Under the pieces are notes generated by a model. That model did not search any database and was not told the origin of the DNA. It saw only the letters and a program-made list of their open reading frames with translations. The position numbers and the translations under genes are program-made. 64,000 bases of DNA from Lolium rigidum (taxonomy: Eukaryota > Streptophyta > Magnoliopsida > Poales > Poaceae), in assembly GCF_022539505.1 (NCBI RefSeq), contig NC_061510.1, positions 226,446,043 through 226,510,042 of the forward strand, in the 5' to 3' direction. Shown piece after piece: positions 1-12,690 of the stretch (the first letter of the stretch is position 1; every line of letters starts with the position of its first letter).

Positions 1-746
1 AGATCACATAAGTAAAACCCACTTGACTAGCATAATGACATCTAGATTACAAGCATCATCATATGAATCTCAATCATGTAAGGCAGCTCATGAGATTATC
101 GTATTGAAGTACATAGGAGAGAGATTAACCACATAGCTACGGGTACAGCCCCGAGCCTCGATGGAGAACTACTCCCTCCTCATGGGAGACAGCAGCGTTG
201 ATGAAGATGGCGGTGGTGTCGATGGAGGAGCCTTCCGGGGGCACTTCCCCGTCCCGGCGGCGTGCGGGAACGGAGACTCCTGTCCCCCAGATCTTGGCTT
301 CGCGATGGCGGCGGCTCTGGAAGGTTTCTCGTACCGTGGCTTTTCCGTATCGTGTTTTAGGTCAGGGACCTTTATATAGGCAAAGAGGCGGCGTCAGAAG
401 GTCAACGAGGCGACGACACAACAGGGGGGCGCGGCCCCCCTCTGGCCGCGCCAGGGTGTTGTGTGGGGCCCCCAGGGCTCCCCTCTGGCGGCTCTCGGGT
501 GTTCTGGAAGCTTCGTGTGATCCTAAGATGCTGGACGTTGATTTCGTCCGATTCCGAGAATATTTCCTTACTAGGATTTCTGAAACCAAAAACAGCAGAA
601 AACATCAACTGGCCCTTCGGCATCTCGTCAATAGGTTAGTTCCGGAAAACGCATAAATATGACATAAAGTGTGCATAAAACATGTAGATATCATCAATAA
701 TGTGGCATGGAACATAAGAAATTATCGATACGTCGGAGACGTATCA
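1..746 (-). repeat. G1 3' LTR (partial)
   Basis: Collinear with 5063-5809. It ends at GACGTATCA (738-746), which is the LTR tip TGATACGTC in element orientation. The remaining roughly 970 bases lie left of the window. Confidence 0.9.
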
Positions 747-3313
747 GCATCCCCAAGCTTAGTTTCTGCTCGTTCAGAGCAGGTAAACGATAACAAAGAT
801 AATTTCTGGGGTGACATGCCATCATAACCTTGATCATACTATTGTAAACACATGTAATGAATGCAGCGATCAAAACAATGGTAATGATATGAGTAAACAA
901 CTGAATCATAAAGCAAAGACTTTTCATGAATAGTACTTTCAAGACAAGCATCAATAAGTCTTGCATAAGAGTTAACTCATAAAGCAATAAATTCATAGTA
1001 AAGGTATTGAAGCAACACAAAGGAAGATATAAGTTTCAGCAGTTGCTTTCAACTTCAACATATTTATCTCATGGATAGTTGTCAACATAAAGCAATATAA
1101 CAAGTGCAATAGGTAAACATGTAAGAATCAATGCACACAGTTGATACAAGTGTTTGCTTCTAAGATAGAAAGAGTAGGTAAACTGACTCAACATTAAAGT
1201 AAAAGAATGACCCTTCGCAGAGGGAAGCAGGGATTAAATCATGTGCTAGAGCTTTTTAAGTTTTGAAATCATATAGATAGCATAAAAGTAAAGTTTTGAG
1301 AGGTGTTTGTTGTTGTCAACGAATGGTAGTGGGCACTCTAACCCCCTTGCCAAACAGACTTTCAAAGAGCGGCTCCCATGAAGGACGTTATCTCTACCAG
1401 CAAGGTAGATCATCCCTCTTCTCTTTTGTTTACACATGTATTTTAGTTTTATTTATGGTTGACACTCCTCCCAAACTTTTGCTTACACAAGCCATGGCTA
1501 ACCGAATCCTCGGGTGCCTTCCAACATTCACATACCATGAAGGAGTGTCTATTTGCAAAATTAAGTTGCTTACTGATGAATCAGAGCAAAACATGTGAAG
1601 AGAATTATTAATGAAGGTTGATTAATTGGGGGCTGGGAACCCCGCGCCGACTCTTTTTGCCAAATTATTGGATAAGCGGATGAAGCCACTAGTCCATTGG
1701 TGAAAGTTTCCCAACAAGAATGAAAGATAAACACCACATACTTCCTCATGAGCTATAAAACATTGACACAAATCAGAGGTGATAAATTTTGAATTATTTA
1801 AAGGTAGCACTCAAGCAATTTACTTTGGAATGGCGGAGAAATACCATGTAGTAGGTAGGTATGGTGGACACAAATGGCATAGTGGTTGGCTCAAGGATTT
1901 TGGATGCATGAGAAGTATTCCCTCTCGATACAAGGCTTAGGCTAGCAAGGTTATTTGAAACAAACACAAGGATGAACCGGTGCAGCAAAACTCACATAAA
2001 AGACATATTGTAAACATTATAAGACTCTACACCGTCTTCCTTGTTGTTCAAACTCTTTACTAGAAATTATCTAGACCTTAGAGAGACCAATTATGCAAAC
2101 CAAATTTTAGCAAGCTCTATGTATTTCTTCATTAATGGGTGCAAAGTATATGATGAAAGAGCTTAAACATGAGCACAACAATTGCCAAGTATCAAATTAT
2201 CCAAGACATTTTATCAATTACCACATGTAGCATTTCCCGTTTCCAACCATATAACAATTAACGAAGCAGTTCAACCTTCGCCATGAACATTATGAGCTAA
2301 GAACACATGTGTTCATATGCAACAGCGGAGCGTGTCTCTCTCCCACACAAGCATGTATTTATTCAGAGAATGAAAATAACAAAACAAAAATAAAAGCACA
2401 CAGACGGTCCAAGTAAAGTACATAAGATGTGACCGAATAAAAATATAGTTTCAAGAGAAGAAACCTGATAAGTTGTCGATGAAGAAGGGGATGCCTTGGG
2501 CATCCCCAAGCTTAGATGCTTGAGTCTTCTTGAAATATGCAGGGATGAACCACCGGGGGCATCCCCAAGCTTAAACTTTTCACTCTTCTTGATCATAGTA
2601 TATCATCCTCCTCTCTTGACCCTTGAAAACTTCCTCCACACCAAACTCAAAACAAACTCATTAGAGAGTTAGTGCATAATCAAAAATTCACATGTTCAGA
2701 GGTGACACAATCATTCTTAACACTTCTGGACATTGCTCAAAGCTACTGGAAGGTAATGGAACAAAGAAATCCATCCAACACAGCAAAAGAGGAAATGCGA
2801 AATAAAAGGCAGAATCTATCAAAACAGAACAGTCCGTAAAGACGAATTTTATTGAGGCACCAGACTTGCGCAAATGAAAATGCTCAAATAGAATGAAAGT
2901 TGCGTACATATCTGAGGATCACTCACGTAAATTGGCATAATTTTCTGAGTTACCTACAGAGAGTTAGGCCCAGATTCGTGACAGCAAAGAAATCTGTTTC
3001 TGCAAGTAATCCAAATCTAGTATGAACCTTACTATCAAAGACTTTACTTGGCACAACAATGCGATAAAAATAAGATAAGAAGAGGTTGCTACAGTAGTAA
3101 CAACTTCCAAGACTCAAATACAAAATAAAAGTACTGTAGCAAAATAAACACATGGGTTATCTCCCAAGAAGTGCTTTTTTTATAGCCATTAAGATGGGCT
3201 CAGCAGTTTTAATGATGCACTCGCAAGAAATAAGAGTTGAAGCAAAAGAGAGCATCAAGAGGCAAATTAAAAACAAATTTAAGTCTAACATGCTTCCTAT
3301 GAAAAGAAATCTT
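747..3313 (-). other. G1 3' internal non-coding region
   Basis: No reading frame here looks coding. The region is shared with the 3' parts of G2, E3, G3 and G4. The AAGCTTGGGGATGC motif that sits against the LTR (747-760, reverse strand) recurs near 2500 and 2560. The copy near 2500 is part of a hairpin at 2487-2507 with arms GGGGATGCC/GGCATCCCC. The terminal copy presumably serves as the polypurine tract. Confidence 0.7.
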
Positions 3314-3931
3314 CTAAATAAAAAAATTCATGAAGCATAATGCAACAAGCATAGAAAGATAAAACAAGTGCAGCTTCAAGATTTTCAGCAAAAAGAGAGG
3401 TGTTTTAGTAACATGAAAATTTCTACAACCATATTTTCCTCTCTCATAATAATATCCAGTAGCATCATGAGCAAACTCAACAATATAACTCTCACATAAA
3501 GCATTCTTATCATGAGTCTCATGCATAAAATTATTACTCTCCACATAAGCATAATCAATTTTATTAGTAATAGTGGGAGCAAATTCATCAAAGTAGCTAT
3601 CATTATTATTCTCATCAAGTGTAGGAGGCATAGTATAATCATAATAAAATTTACTCTCCATAGTAGGTGGCACCAAAAGACCACTATCATTATAATCATC
3701 ATAAATAGGAGGCAAAGTATCATCAAAGAAAATTTTCTCCTCAATGCTTGGGGGACTAAAAAGATCATGCTCATCAGAACCAGCTTCCCCAAGCTTAGAA
3801 CTTTCTATATCATTAGCAACAATGGTATTCAAAGTGTACATACTAATATGTTCCATGGGTTTTTTAATTTTCGCATCAAACCATCCATGTATTAAATCAG
3901 GAAATAGAATAAGAAGCTCATTGTTGTCCAT
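3314..3931 (-). CDS. G1 ORF-X: family-specific protein of unknown function with a C-terminal hydrophobic segment
   Basis: A 205-residue frame that takes the place of gag-pol, starting 133 bases after the primer site. The N-terminal 60 residues are mixed. Residues about 60-130 are acidic and rich in Asp, Tyr, Pro and Asn, with two PP-T/I-D blocks. Residues about 147-168 form a conserved block (YIVEFAHDATGYYYERGKYG), and the last 30 residues are strongly hydrophobic (LLKILKLHLFYLSMLVALCF), suggesting a membrane helix. The G2 copy (31137-31846) is nearly identical through the middle but continues about 20 residues past the hydrophobic stretch into a basic tail; here a TAC-to-TAG change after FFI ends the protein early. 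I know no characterised domain that matches. A degenerate gag or a captured gene are alternatives. Confidence 0.6.
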   Translation of the reverse strand: MDNNELLILFPDLIHGWFDAKIKKPMEHISMYTLNTIVANDIESSKLGEAGSDEHDLFSPPSIEEKIFFDDTLPPIYDDYNDSGLLVPPTMESKFYYDYTMPPTLDENNNDSYFDEFAPTITNKIDYAYVESNNFMHETHDKNALCESYIVEFAHDATGYYYERGKYGCRNFHVTKTPLFLLKILKLHLFYLSMLVALCFMNFFI

Positions 3932-4064
3932 TATGCCAAACTAGTGTAAACAAGAAACAAAAAGATGCAATTGCAGGATCTAAAGGAAATAGCTTCGAGT
4001 ACTTACAACGGCGGAAAATAGCTTAGTAGCCGAGATCCGGAGTGTGAGTACCTTTTACCTTTCC

Positions 4065-4082
4065 TCCCCGGCAACGGCGCCA
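4065..4082 (-). other. G1 primer binding site, tRNA-Asp type
   Basis: On the minus strand it reads TGGCGCCGTTGCCGGGGA, complementary to the 3' end of plant tRNA-Asp(GUC) as I remember it. A 10-base spacer (4083-4092) separates it from the LTR end. G2 and E3 have the same type of site. Confidence 0.8.
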
Positions 4083-4092
4083 GAAAAGTGCT

Positions 4093-5809
4093 TAATGTCT
4101 ACGGGTGCTTCTATTCTTGTAGACAGTGTTGGGCCTCCAAGAGCAGAGGTTTGTAGAACGGCAGCAAGTTTCCCTTAAGTGGATCACCCAAGGTTTATCG
4201 AACTCGGGGAGGAAGAGGTCAAAGATATCCCTCTCATGCAACCCCGCAACCACAAAGCAAGAAGTCTCTTGTGTCCCCAACACACCTAATAGGTGCACTA
4301 GTTCGGCGAAGAGATAGTGAAATACAGGTGGTATGAATAAGTATGATCAGTAGTAACGGCGCCAGAAAAGTGCTTGCTGGCGTGTGGTTGATGGTGGTAA
4401 TATTGCGGGAAGTACAAATGCGATAAAACGAGTAAACAAGCAGCGATAGCGATATTTAGGAACAAGGCCTAGGGATCATACTTTCACTAGTGGACACTCT
4501 CAACTTTGATCACATAACGAGAATAAATAAATAGATGCTAGACTCTACACTCTCTTGTTGGATGATGAACACCACTAACGTGTAGGATTACACGAACACT
4601 CAATGCCGGAGTTAACAAGCTCCACAATATTCGATGTTCATGTTTAAATAACCTTAGAGTGCATGACGGATCAACATAACCAAACCAAGTACTAACATAG
4701 CATGCACACTTGTCACCTTCACACTACGAAAGGAGGCATAGATCACATCAATACCATCATAGCAATAGTTAACTTCATAATCTACAAGAGATCACAATCA
4801 TAGCCTACGCCAAGTACTACACGATGCACACACTTGTCACCATTACACCGTGCGGGAGGAATAAACTACTTTAATAACATCACTAGAGTAGCACACGAGA
4901 TAAATTGTGATACAAAACACATTGCAATCATAAAGGGATATAAATAAGCACTTCACTATGCCATTCATAACGGTGAATAAGTATTACGTGAAATATAGCC
5001 TAAGAGACCCACACGGTGCACACATCTGTCACCTTTACACACGTGGGACAAGGAGTCTCCGGAGATCACATAAGTAAAACCCACTTGACTAGCATAATGA
5101 CATCTAGATTACACGCATCATCATATGAATCTCAATCATGTAAGGCAGCTCATGAGATTATCGTATTGAAGTACATAGGAGAGAGATTAACCACATAGCT
5201 ACCGGTATAGCCCCGAGCCTCGATGGAGAACTACTCCCTCCTCATGGGAGACAGCAGCGTTGATGAAGATGGCGGTGGTGTCGATGGAGGAGCCTTCCGG
5301 GGGCACTTCCCCGTCCCGGCGGCGTGCCGGAACAGAGACTCCTGTCCCCCGGATCTTGGCTTCGCGATGGCGGCGGCTCTGGAAGGTTTCTCGTACCGTG
5401 GCTTTTCCGTATCGTGTTTTAGGTCAGGGACCTTTATATAGGCGAAGAGGCGGCGTCAGAAGGTCAACGAGGCGATGACACAACAGGGGGGCGCGGCCCC
5501 CCCTCTGGCCGCGCCAGGGTGTTGTGTGGGGCCCCCAGGGCTCCCCTCTGGCGGCTCTCGGGTGTTCTGGAAGCTTCGTGTGATCCTAAGATGCTGGGCG
5601 TTGATTTCGTCCGATTCCGAGAATATTTCCTTACTAGGATTTCTGAAACCAAAAACAGCAGAAAACAGCAACTGGCCCTTCGGCATCTCGTCAATAGGTT
5701 AGTTCCGGAAAACGCATAAATATGACATAAAGTGTGCATAAAACATGTAGATATCATCAATAATGTGGCATGGAACATAAGAAATTATCGATACGTCGGA
5801 GACGTATCA
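4093..5809 (-). repeat. G1 5' LTR (1,717 bp)
   Basis: Begins TGATACGTC at 5809 and ends ...CATTA at 4093, where related LTRs end CATCA, so the terminal base pair is mutated. A TATATAAA box lies on the minus strand at about 5433-5440. The 3' portion holds a second copy of the LTR/primer-site junction at 4355-4375 (see findings). Confidence 0.88.
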
Positions 5810-6540
5810 AACACCATCATTGTTGATGTCGCCCATGGTATTTTTGGTGTCACAAAATCTGCACCGGACGATAGGAAAGCAACAAGCCAGCAAAGAGAAA
5901 GTAAACCAGTGACGAAGAAATCAAACAACTACGACCAGTAGCAGTGAGGCACTCTCCAAAATCCTTGTCGTCTACCTCCTGGTGCAGGATCTCGCGGTCG
6001 GGGTTTCGGAGGCCTCCTCGCTTGGACGGCTGTGCATGTAGTCGTCGAGATGTGGAAGGTTAGATGATTGTGAATTAAAGAAATCCATGGCGAGAGGGAG
6101 ACCAAGTGGTCGAAAGAAACATGATCAGATCTTTGTGCCCTTCTATAGCCTAGGACCAACTAAATCGACACGCGGCAGAGGAAGACTCTGAAAGCTGGGT
6201 ACATGTCAAGCATGCACACGCGTGTTGACACATACACCCCAGCCCAGCCGGTGCACTGAGCGAAAAGACAGTCTTCAACAAAACTGGTTTCAAACTCGAT
6301 TCACGAAAAGACGACGCGTGGTGAGGCGTGCGGCGAAGGATGAGGAATGTGTGTGAACTCCTTCTCTTCTCGCTCACTTAGTGGAGTTGGAACAACTTCC
6401 CTTATAAGCTTCTCCAACTCCATCCCGACTAGCAATGTGGACTAAATTTAGTCCCCAAAGCTAACCCTATACTGTCGGCAAAGCTAACCCTATAAAAAAA
6501 AATCGAAAATGGGCCCCGGCCCATTAATCATGCACACAAC
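5810..6540 (-). mobile_element. Copia remnant: LTR, leader and first codons of gag
   Basis: On the minus strand an ATG at 5836-5834 starts MGDINNDG and is cut after nine codons by G1. The Copia at 36.6-41.2 kb begins its gag with MGDNDDAA after a similar leader. Upstream, 6380-6460 matches that element's LTR around CTCCAACTC...ACTAGCAATGTGG...TAAA.TTTAG, including a TATAAG box near 6400. It is therefore a diverged relative of that Copia. The outer LTR boundary near 6540 is approximate. The rest of the coding region would lie left of G1, outside the window. Confidence 0.55.
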
Positions 6541-6565
6541 CTCATTTGTTGCATAGTTTCATAGG

Positions 6566-6617
6566 TTCAGAGTTCACATCTCATGGATCACTTCAGAGTT
6601 CACATCTCATGGATCAC
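6566..6617. repeat. 26-bp tandem duplication, two copies
   Basis: Two perfect adjacent 26-base copies (6566-6591 and 6592-6617) starting TTCAGAGTTCACATCTCATG. No coding context. Confidence 0.85.
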
Positions 6618-6649
6618 AAAGTGCGCACATGAAAATCAACCAGCGCAAA

Positions 6650-7440
6650 AATAACAACAATATTCGCGTTTCCTCTAGATGACTAGTACTCCGCCAATAA
6701 TCCAGGTTGTAAATTCATGGGTGCTCGTTGCGCTTCTGGTAGCAGGGAAGACCAGTCGTGGATCTAGTGGGTAGCCTTACGAGAATAACCTATAGAAAAT
6801 AAGAAATTTCACTTTTGTTAAAGATAACATCGTTCTTGAAGTTCCATATAGACCATAATATACCACACGTTCCCACTTTAACCTCTGCTTTAGTTTGCTT
6901 ATCTACTCTATTTAATCAATTACCAAATGCATTTGTAATATATGTTGTTGGAGCAATAGCGAAAGTAAAGTAAACCACTCTCCAAACAAGATGAGCAAAG
7001 GGTCAATCAAAAATAAATAATTAATACACTCCTCCGAGTCACAAAAGCACCTTTCTTACATCCATTTCATTGAGGTTTTGCCAAATTATCTTTTGTTAGG
7101 ATAATTTTATTATGTAAGAACCACATGAAGATCTTAATCTTTACTGGAACCTTCAATTTTCATATGTATTTTTGTAGGAACACCGTATGTCCATTCATGA
7201 AATCAGAATACATTGATTTTACTGTAAAATTTTCTGAAGTAGTTAGTTTCCATACAAATTTATCATTCTCGTTGGATAATATTACATGCATAAGCCACTG
7301 GACCAAATGAAACCAAGCATCCAATTTATCTTCCCATGAGGTACTTCTAAAATATATACTTAGAGGATTATGTGAAAGAACATCAACGTTAACGACCAAA
7401 TCGTTTTTCCAAAAACAATATTATACAGCGCGATAGATAT
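6650..7440 (-). pseudogene. Decayed LINE (L1-type) fragment: zinc-binding domain after reverse transcriptase
   Basis: Reading the minus strand downward from 7440 and allowing for stops and shifts gives the zf-RVT pattern of plant L1-type ORF2 C-termini: a stretch like DKLDAWFHLVQWLMHVILSN, then FVWKLTTSENFTVKSMYSDF, then KLKVPVKIKIFMWFLHNKII. Further on comes a tail resembling CGILWSIWNFKNDVIFNK. The longest open piece is 7399-7160. It is 5'-truncated and clearly inactive. Ends are approximate. Confidence 0.6.
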
Positions 7441-7806
7441 TGATTAGATAACGAAGTGCCACCCAACCAAGTGTCCACCCAAAAACATGCTGATTTTCAC
7501 TATAGATGAGTTTTAAGATTTCAGAAATTTTAGGCTATATGAGGTGTCTACATGGATTATAGCACATCTACATCCAACACCGTATGAATATTTGCCACAA
7601 AGCACACGCTCACTGAATAAATAAAGCTAAATACATAATCTCGTATGGCTAAATAGAGCCTATATGATTTAGTTCCAACCTGCAAACACGCTATTCATGT
7701 TATGCAAAGACACCTTAATTTCGCCACAGGCTCCGAACGTGTACACACCACCATACCACCTTATTGAAATGCGCAGCATTATCGATGGTCAAGGTTTTCC
7801 AAGTTA
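7441..7806. other. Spacer downstream of the dehydrogenase gene
   Basis: AT-rich, with no reading frame, repeat or RNA gene that I can support. It should contain the 3' UTR and polyadenylation signal of the gene ending at 7807. Confidence 0.4.
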
Positions 7807-10112
<2,306 letters not shown>

Positions 10113-10794
10113 CTCTCTCCCTCTTTCTCTCTGAAGTCTGAATGCGTGCGCGCCTCTTAATTATGTGAAGATAACACAGGCCCACGCTGGAATGGCCTCG
10201 TCCACACTTTAATTGCCACAAGAAAAACATGCGCCTGAAGCACTGCATCTCCCGTTGTCCCGTCGGTTTCTTTGGATCGTACGGAAATATCACGGTCATC
10301 GCAAGCTGCAGCAGTCAAATGTTGCTACTAGTGTAGAATGGAACGTAAACGGCTCGCTCTAATCAGGTAAGTACATCGTGTCATATTTATTGACTTACAT
10401 AATGCCATATCAATTTACAATCTTGTCAGTCTTTCTGTGCAATTTACTGGTCCGTTGCTTCAACTGCTTTCCATACAAGCAGAGGAGTTCGCATCGCTCA
10501 TAGTCATATCCATGCTTCGTACACGAGATCCCAGGAATGATTGGGGCCATGGAAACTTTTTCAGGAAATCCATATATAACAGAACTTGCCCGTGTGCTCA
10601 AATACTCCGTATCATTTAATTTTTATCTCTTCGTTTAACACTGAAGTTTTGCTTACGGTGTAGATTTGCCACTTCTGACCATCGAGTTGATCAGCAAGTA
10701 GCTACTGCAAAGACGAACACCCTGACATATTCAACTGACTAAGAGAAACCAAAAAAAAAAAAAAGAGAGAGATAACCCAATTTCACATATTAGA
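10113..10794. other. Promoter side of the dehydrogenase gene and unassigned spacer
   Basis: On the minus strand the first 100 bases upstream of the start codon are CT/GA-rich, as in plant 5' UTRs. I see no convincing TATA box. A run of 14-15 A at about 10750-10764 could be the tail of a retroposed fragment. Nothing else is recognisable. Confidence 0.35.
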
Positions 10795-11600
10795 GCGTCC
10801 GGCTTGGTCGAATTGCGGGATTTTGTCCGCTTTGCAATCAAGTTCAGAATTCTTGCGGACACTTTTTGCGGCCGCCACTTTTGTCAATATAGGAAACGGT
10901 GAAAAAGCGAAGTTTTGGACCTCTCCTTGGCTTGGCGGACTTTGCCGATGTGATTTGACGCCCTTGATCTTTACAATGTCCAAGAAGAAGAATAGCAATG
11001 TCCGGAAGGCTCTCCATAACAACTTTTGGATCAATCAAATCAAGATCTCTCACGAGTTTAGGGTGTCTCACATTGAAGAATTTGTCAAGCTTTGGGGTCT
11101 GCTTCAAGATGTGCACCTACCCCATGATGTTCCGAACACCATTACTTGGAAGTTCACTAATGATGGGAAATATTCCGCCTCCTCGGCCTATAAGATGCAA
11201 TTCGAAGGCCTTGTCTCAACCTCCCTAAATTCTACGGGTTGGAAAGTTTGGGCGCCTCCAAAGTGCAAGTTCTTCGCTTGGTTGGTCATGCAAAATAGAG
11301 TTTGGACGGCGGATAGGCTTCAACGTAGAGGGTGGGAAAATTGTGGAAATTGTCCTCTATGCAATCAAGTCCAAGAGACGGCGGGCCACCTCATGTATAA
11401 ATGTCGCTTCACCTTGCGAGTGTGGAAGGAGATTCTAGCTTGGTGTGGTATTCATGATAGATCCCCGGAGTCTTGGATCAATGAGCCAAATGTCGATGCG
11501 TGGTGGATAAATATTGCCTTAGGAAGAGGTCAGCCTTAGTATCCTTGCTCATGCTAATCTCTTGGGAATTTTGGAAGGAATGCAATGCTAGAGTCTTCCG
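10795..11600 (+). pseudogene. 5'-truncated LINE ORF2 end: reverse-transcriptase zinc-binding domain
   Basis: The frame at 10823-11539 (238 residues) reads NIGNGEKAKFWTSPWLGG, then WKFTNDGKYSASSAYKMQF, then PPKCKFFAWLVMQNRVWTAD and the cysteine pair CGNCPLCNQ followed by HLMYKC. This is the zf-RVT domain at the C-terminus of plant L1-type ORF2. A frameshift near 11520 moves the reading to a second frame that continues with SWEFWKECNARVFR, the usual end of such proteins. Reverse transcriptase and endonuclease parts are absent, so this is a dead 3' fragment. Confidence 0.75.
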
Positions 11601-12690
11601 ACACCACCATTCTGCCACAACCATTCCGCCACAGTGCCTGGGAGCGGCTACGGCCAGCCGAGAAGACCTTGGCCGTTTCCAGGTGGTGGCCTGGACTAAC
11701 GATGTGTCCATCTTCCCAAAGGCTAAGGAGCTGCTCATTGAAGAGCCTGGTGATCCGACGGAGGAAGACGAGGGGCTTGTCCTCCCAGGCTCCGCTCTGA
11801 TCCCATTAGAGAAAACCATGCTGCGGTACTGCGTCACGGTGCGGGTGGTGCACGCGGAGGATATGTTTCCGGTCGACGGCTCGAGCGACGGTGGCAGCGG
11901 CGGCAGCTCTGACGAGGATGGCGGAGACGGTGGCTCGGGGAGGCGTCGGAGCAGGGAGGATGATCCGGGCAGAAGGTCTGGAAGCAGAGACGCGAGGAGA
12001 GAAGATCGGGGTAGAGATCGCGGTCATCACGGCCGCAGACACACGTCCCGCTCCCGCCGCGGAGATGCTCTGAGGCGACGGCCGTCCGGTCGCGGCGGTT
12101 GGGGAGGCAGCCGGCGTGTTGCCCTAAACATGGCCGCCGAAGTTTCTCTGTGGCCAGAGGTTGACGACGACGACGTGGAAAGCGAAAGCGTGAGCTGCAT
12201 GCGGGAAAGCAGTCTAAGGCTGGAAAGCGGCAGGTCCATCTCTGTCCACATGCAGGGCGCAGTGGACCGTTGGCAGGCGGCCTCGGATCCGTCGCGGCGT
12301 GGGGATCGCCGAGCGAGTGCTGCCTCGCCGCGTGGAAAGTGCGATCGCCTTTCCTTTGAGCGGTTGCAGCGCGGAGATGGTGGAGCTGGCGAGCGCCTGA
12401 CGCGTGGAAGGGAGGAGCGGGGTGCCGAGGATATTCGGTGGAGATCCCCTGACGCGGGTCCCACGGTGGGCACGAAAGCTGAGCTTATTTTGGAAGCATC
12501 TGGGCTGGCCAACCCAGGAGCGACACGTGGCCAGGATGTTGAGGAAGAATGGAAGGAGGGAGAATGCCGGTCAGGTTTTTTCCATCTAGTCAAAGGGCCA
12601 GCTCTTTCTCCCCTGGCTGGGCTGGCTCACGCTGACCAGGTAGACTCAGTTCAAAATTACCAGCTCTCCAACTCAGTACTAGCAAACTAG
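11600..12690 (+). CDS. Open frame fused in phase to the LINE tail; Arg/Asp/Gly-rich, gag-like C-terminal region
   Basis: The frame open from 11500 to 12690 passes from the LINE tail into unrelated protein without a stop. Just after the join, near residue 50, it reads GRFQVVAWTNDVSIFPKAKE, then LPGSALIPLEKTMLRYCVTV, then a low-complexity Ser/Gly/Asp stretch and a long Arg-rich region (about residues 150-210). This resembles, from memory, the region after the zinc knuckle in grass DUF4283-type ORF1/gag-like proteins. No catalytic domain is visible. GC content is much higher than in the flanks. It may be a retroelement chimera; translation is unproven. Confidence 0.4.

Larger units (their letters stand above)
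1..5809 (-). mobile_element. G1: non-autonomous Gypsy-type LTR retrotransposon, left LTR truncated by the window
   Basis: Two copies of one LTR flank a 3.3-kb interior. In minus orientation the element starts at 5809 with TGATACGTC and ends in the partial 3' LTR at 1-746. Behind the 5' LTR lies a tRNA-Asp-type primer site (4065-4082), then a single reading frame (3314-3931), then about 2.6 kb of non-coding sequence up to the 3' LTR. I see no reverse transcriptase, integrase or RNase H, so it must be mobilised in trans. By eye the 746 overlapping LTR bases differ by 10 substitutions and one indel (about 1.3%), which points to a recent insertion. The right flank is Copia sequence; the target duplication (expected AACAC, 5810-5814) cannot be checked because the left end is outside. 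Confidence 0.88.

Noticed and set aside
161..656. Open frames starting MENYSLLMGD (repeated at 5223, 29885 and elsewhere)
   Set aside because: They recur in every LTR of this type in either strand sense and run antisense to LTR transcription; no evidence of coding.
2688..2909. 73-codon frame on the minus strand, also open in G4 at 48842-49063
   Set aside because: The two copies differ at about 16 of 73 residues with most base changes altering the residue, and the G2 copy is shifted; this looks like drift in shared non-coding sequence.
4065..4082. tRNA-Asp gene fragment
   Set aside because: Only the 18-base complement of the tRNA 3' end is present, beside an LTR, so it is a primer site.
10748..10765. 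Poly(A) run as the 3' end of a retroposed host mRNA
   Set aside because: No recognisable exon sequence precedes it and no target duplication was found.
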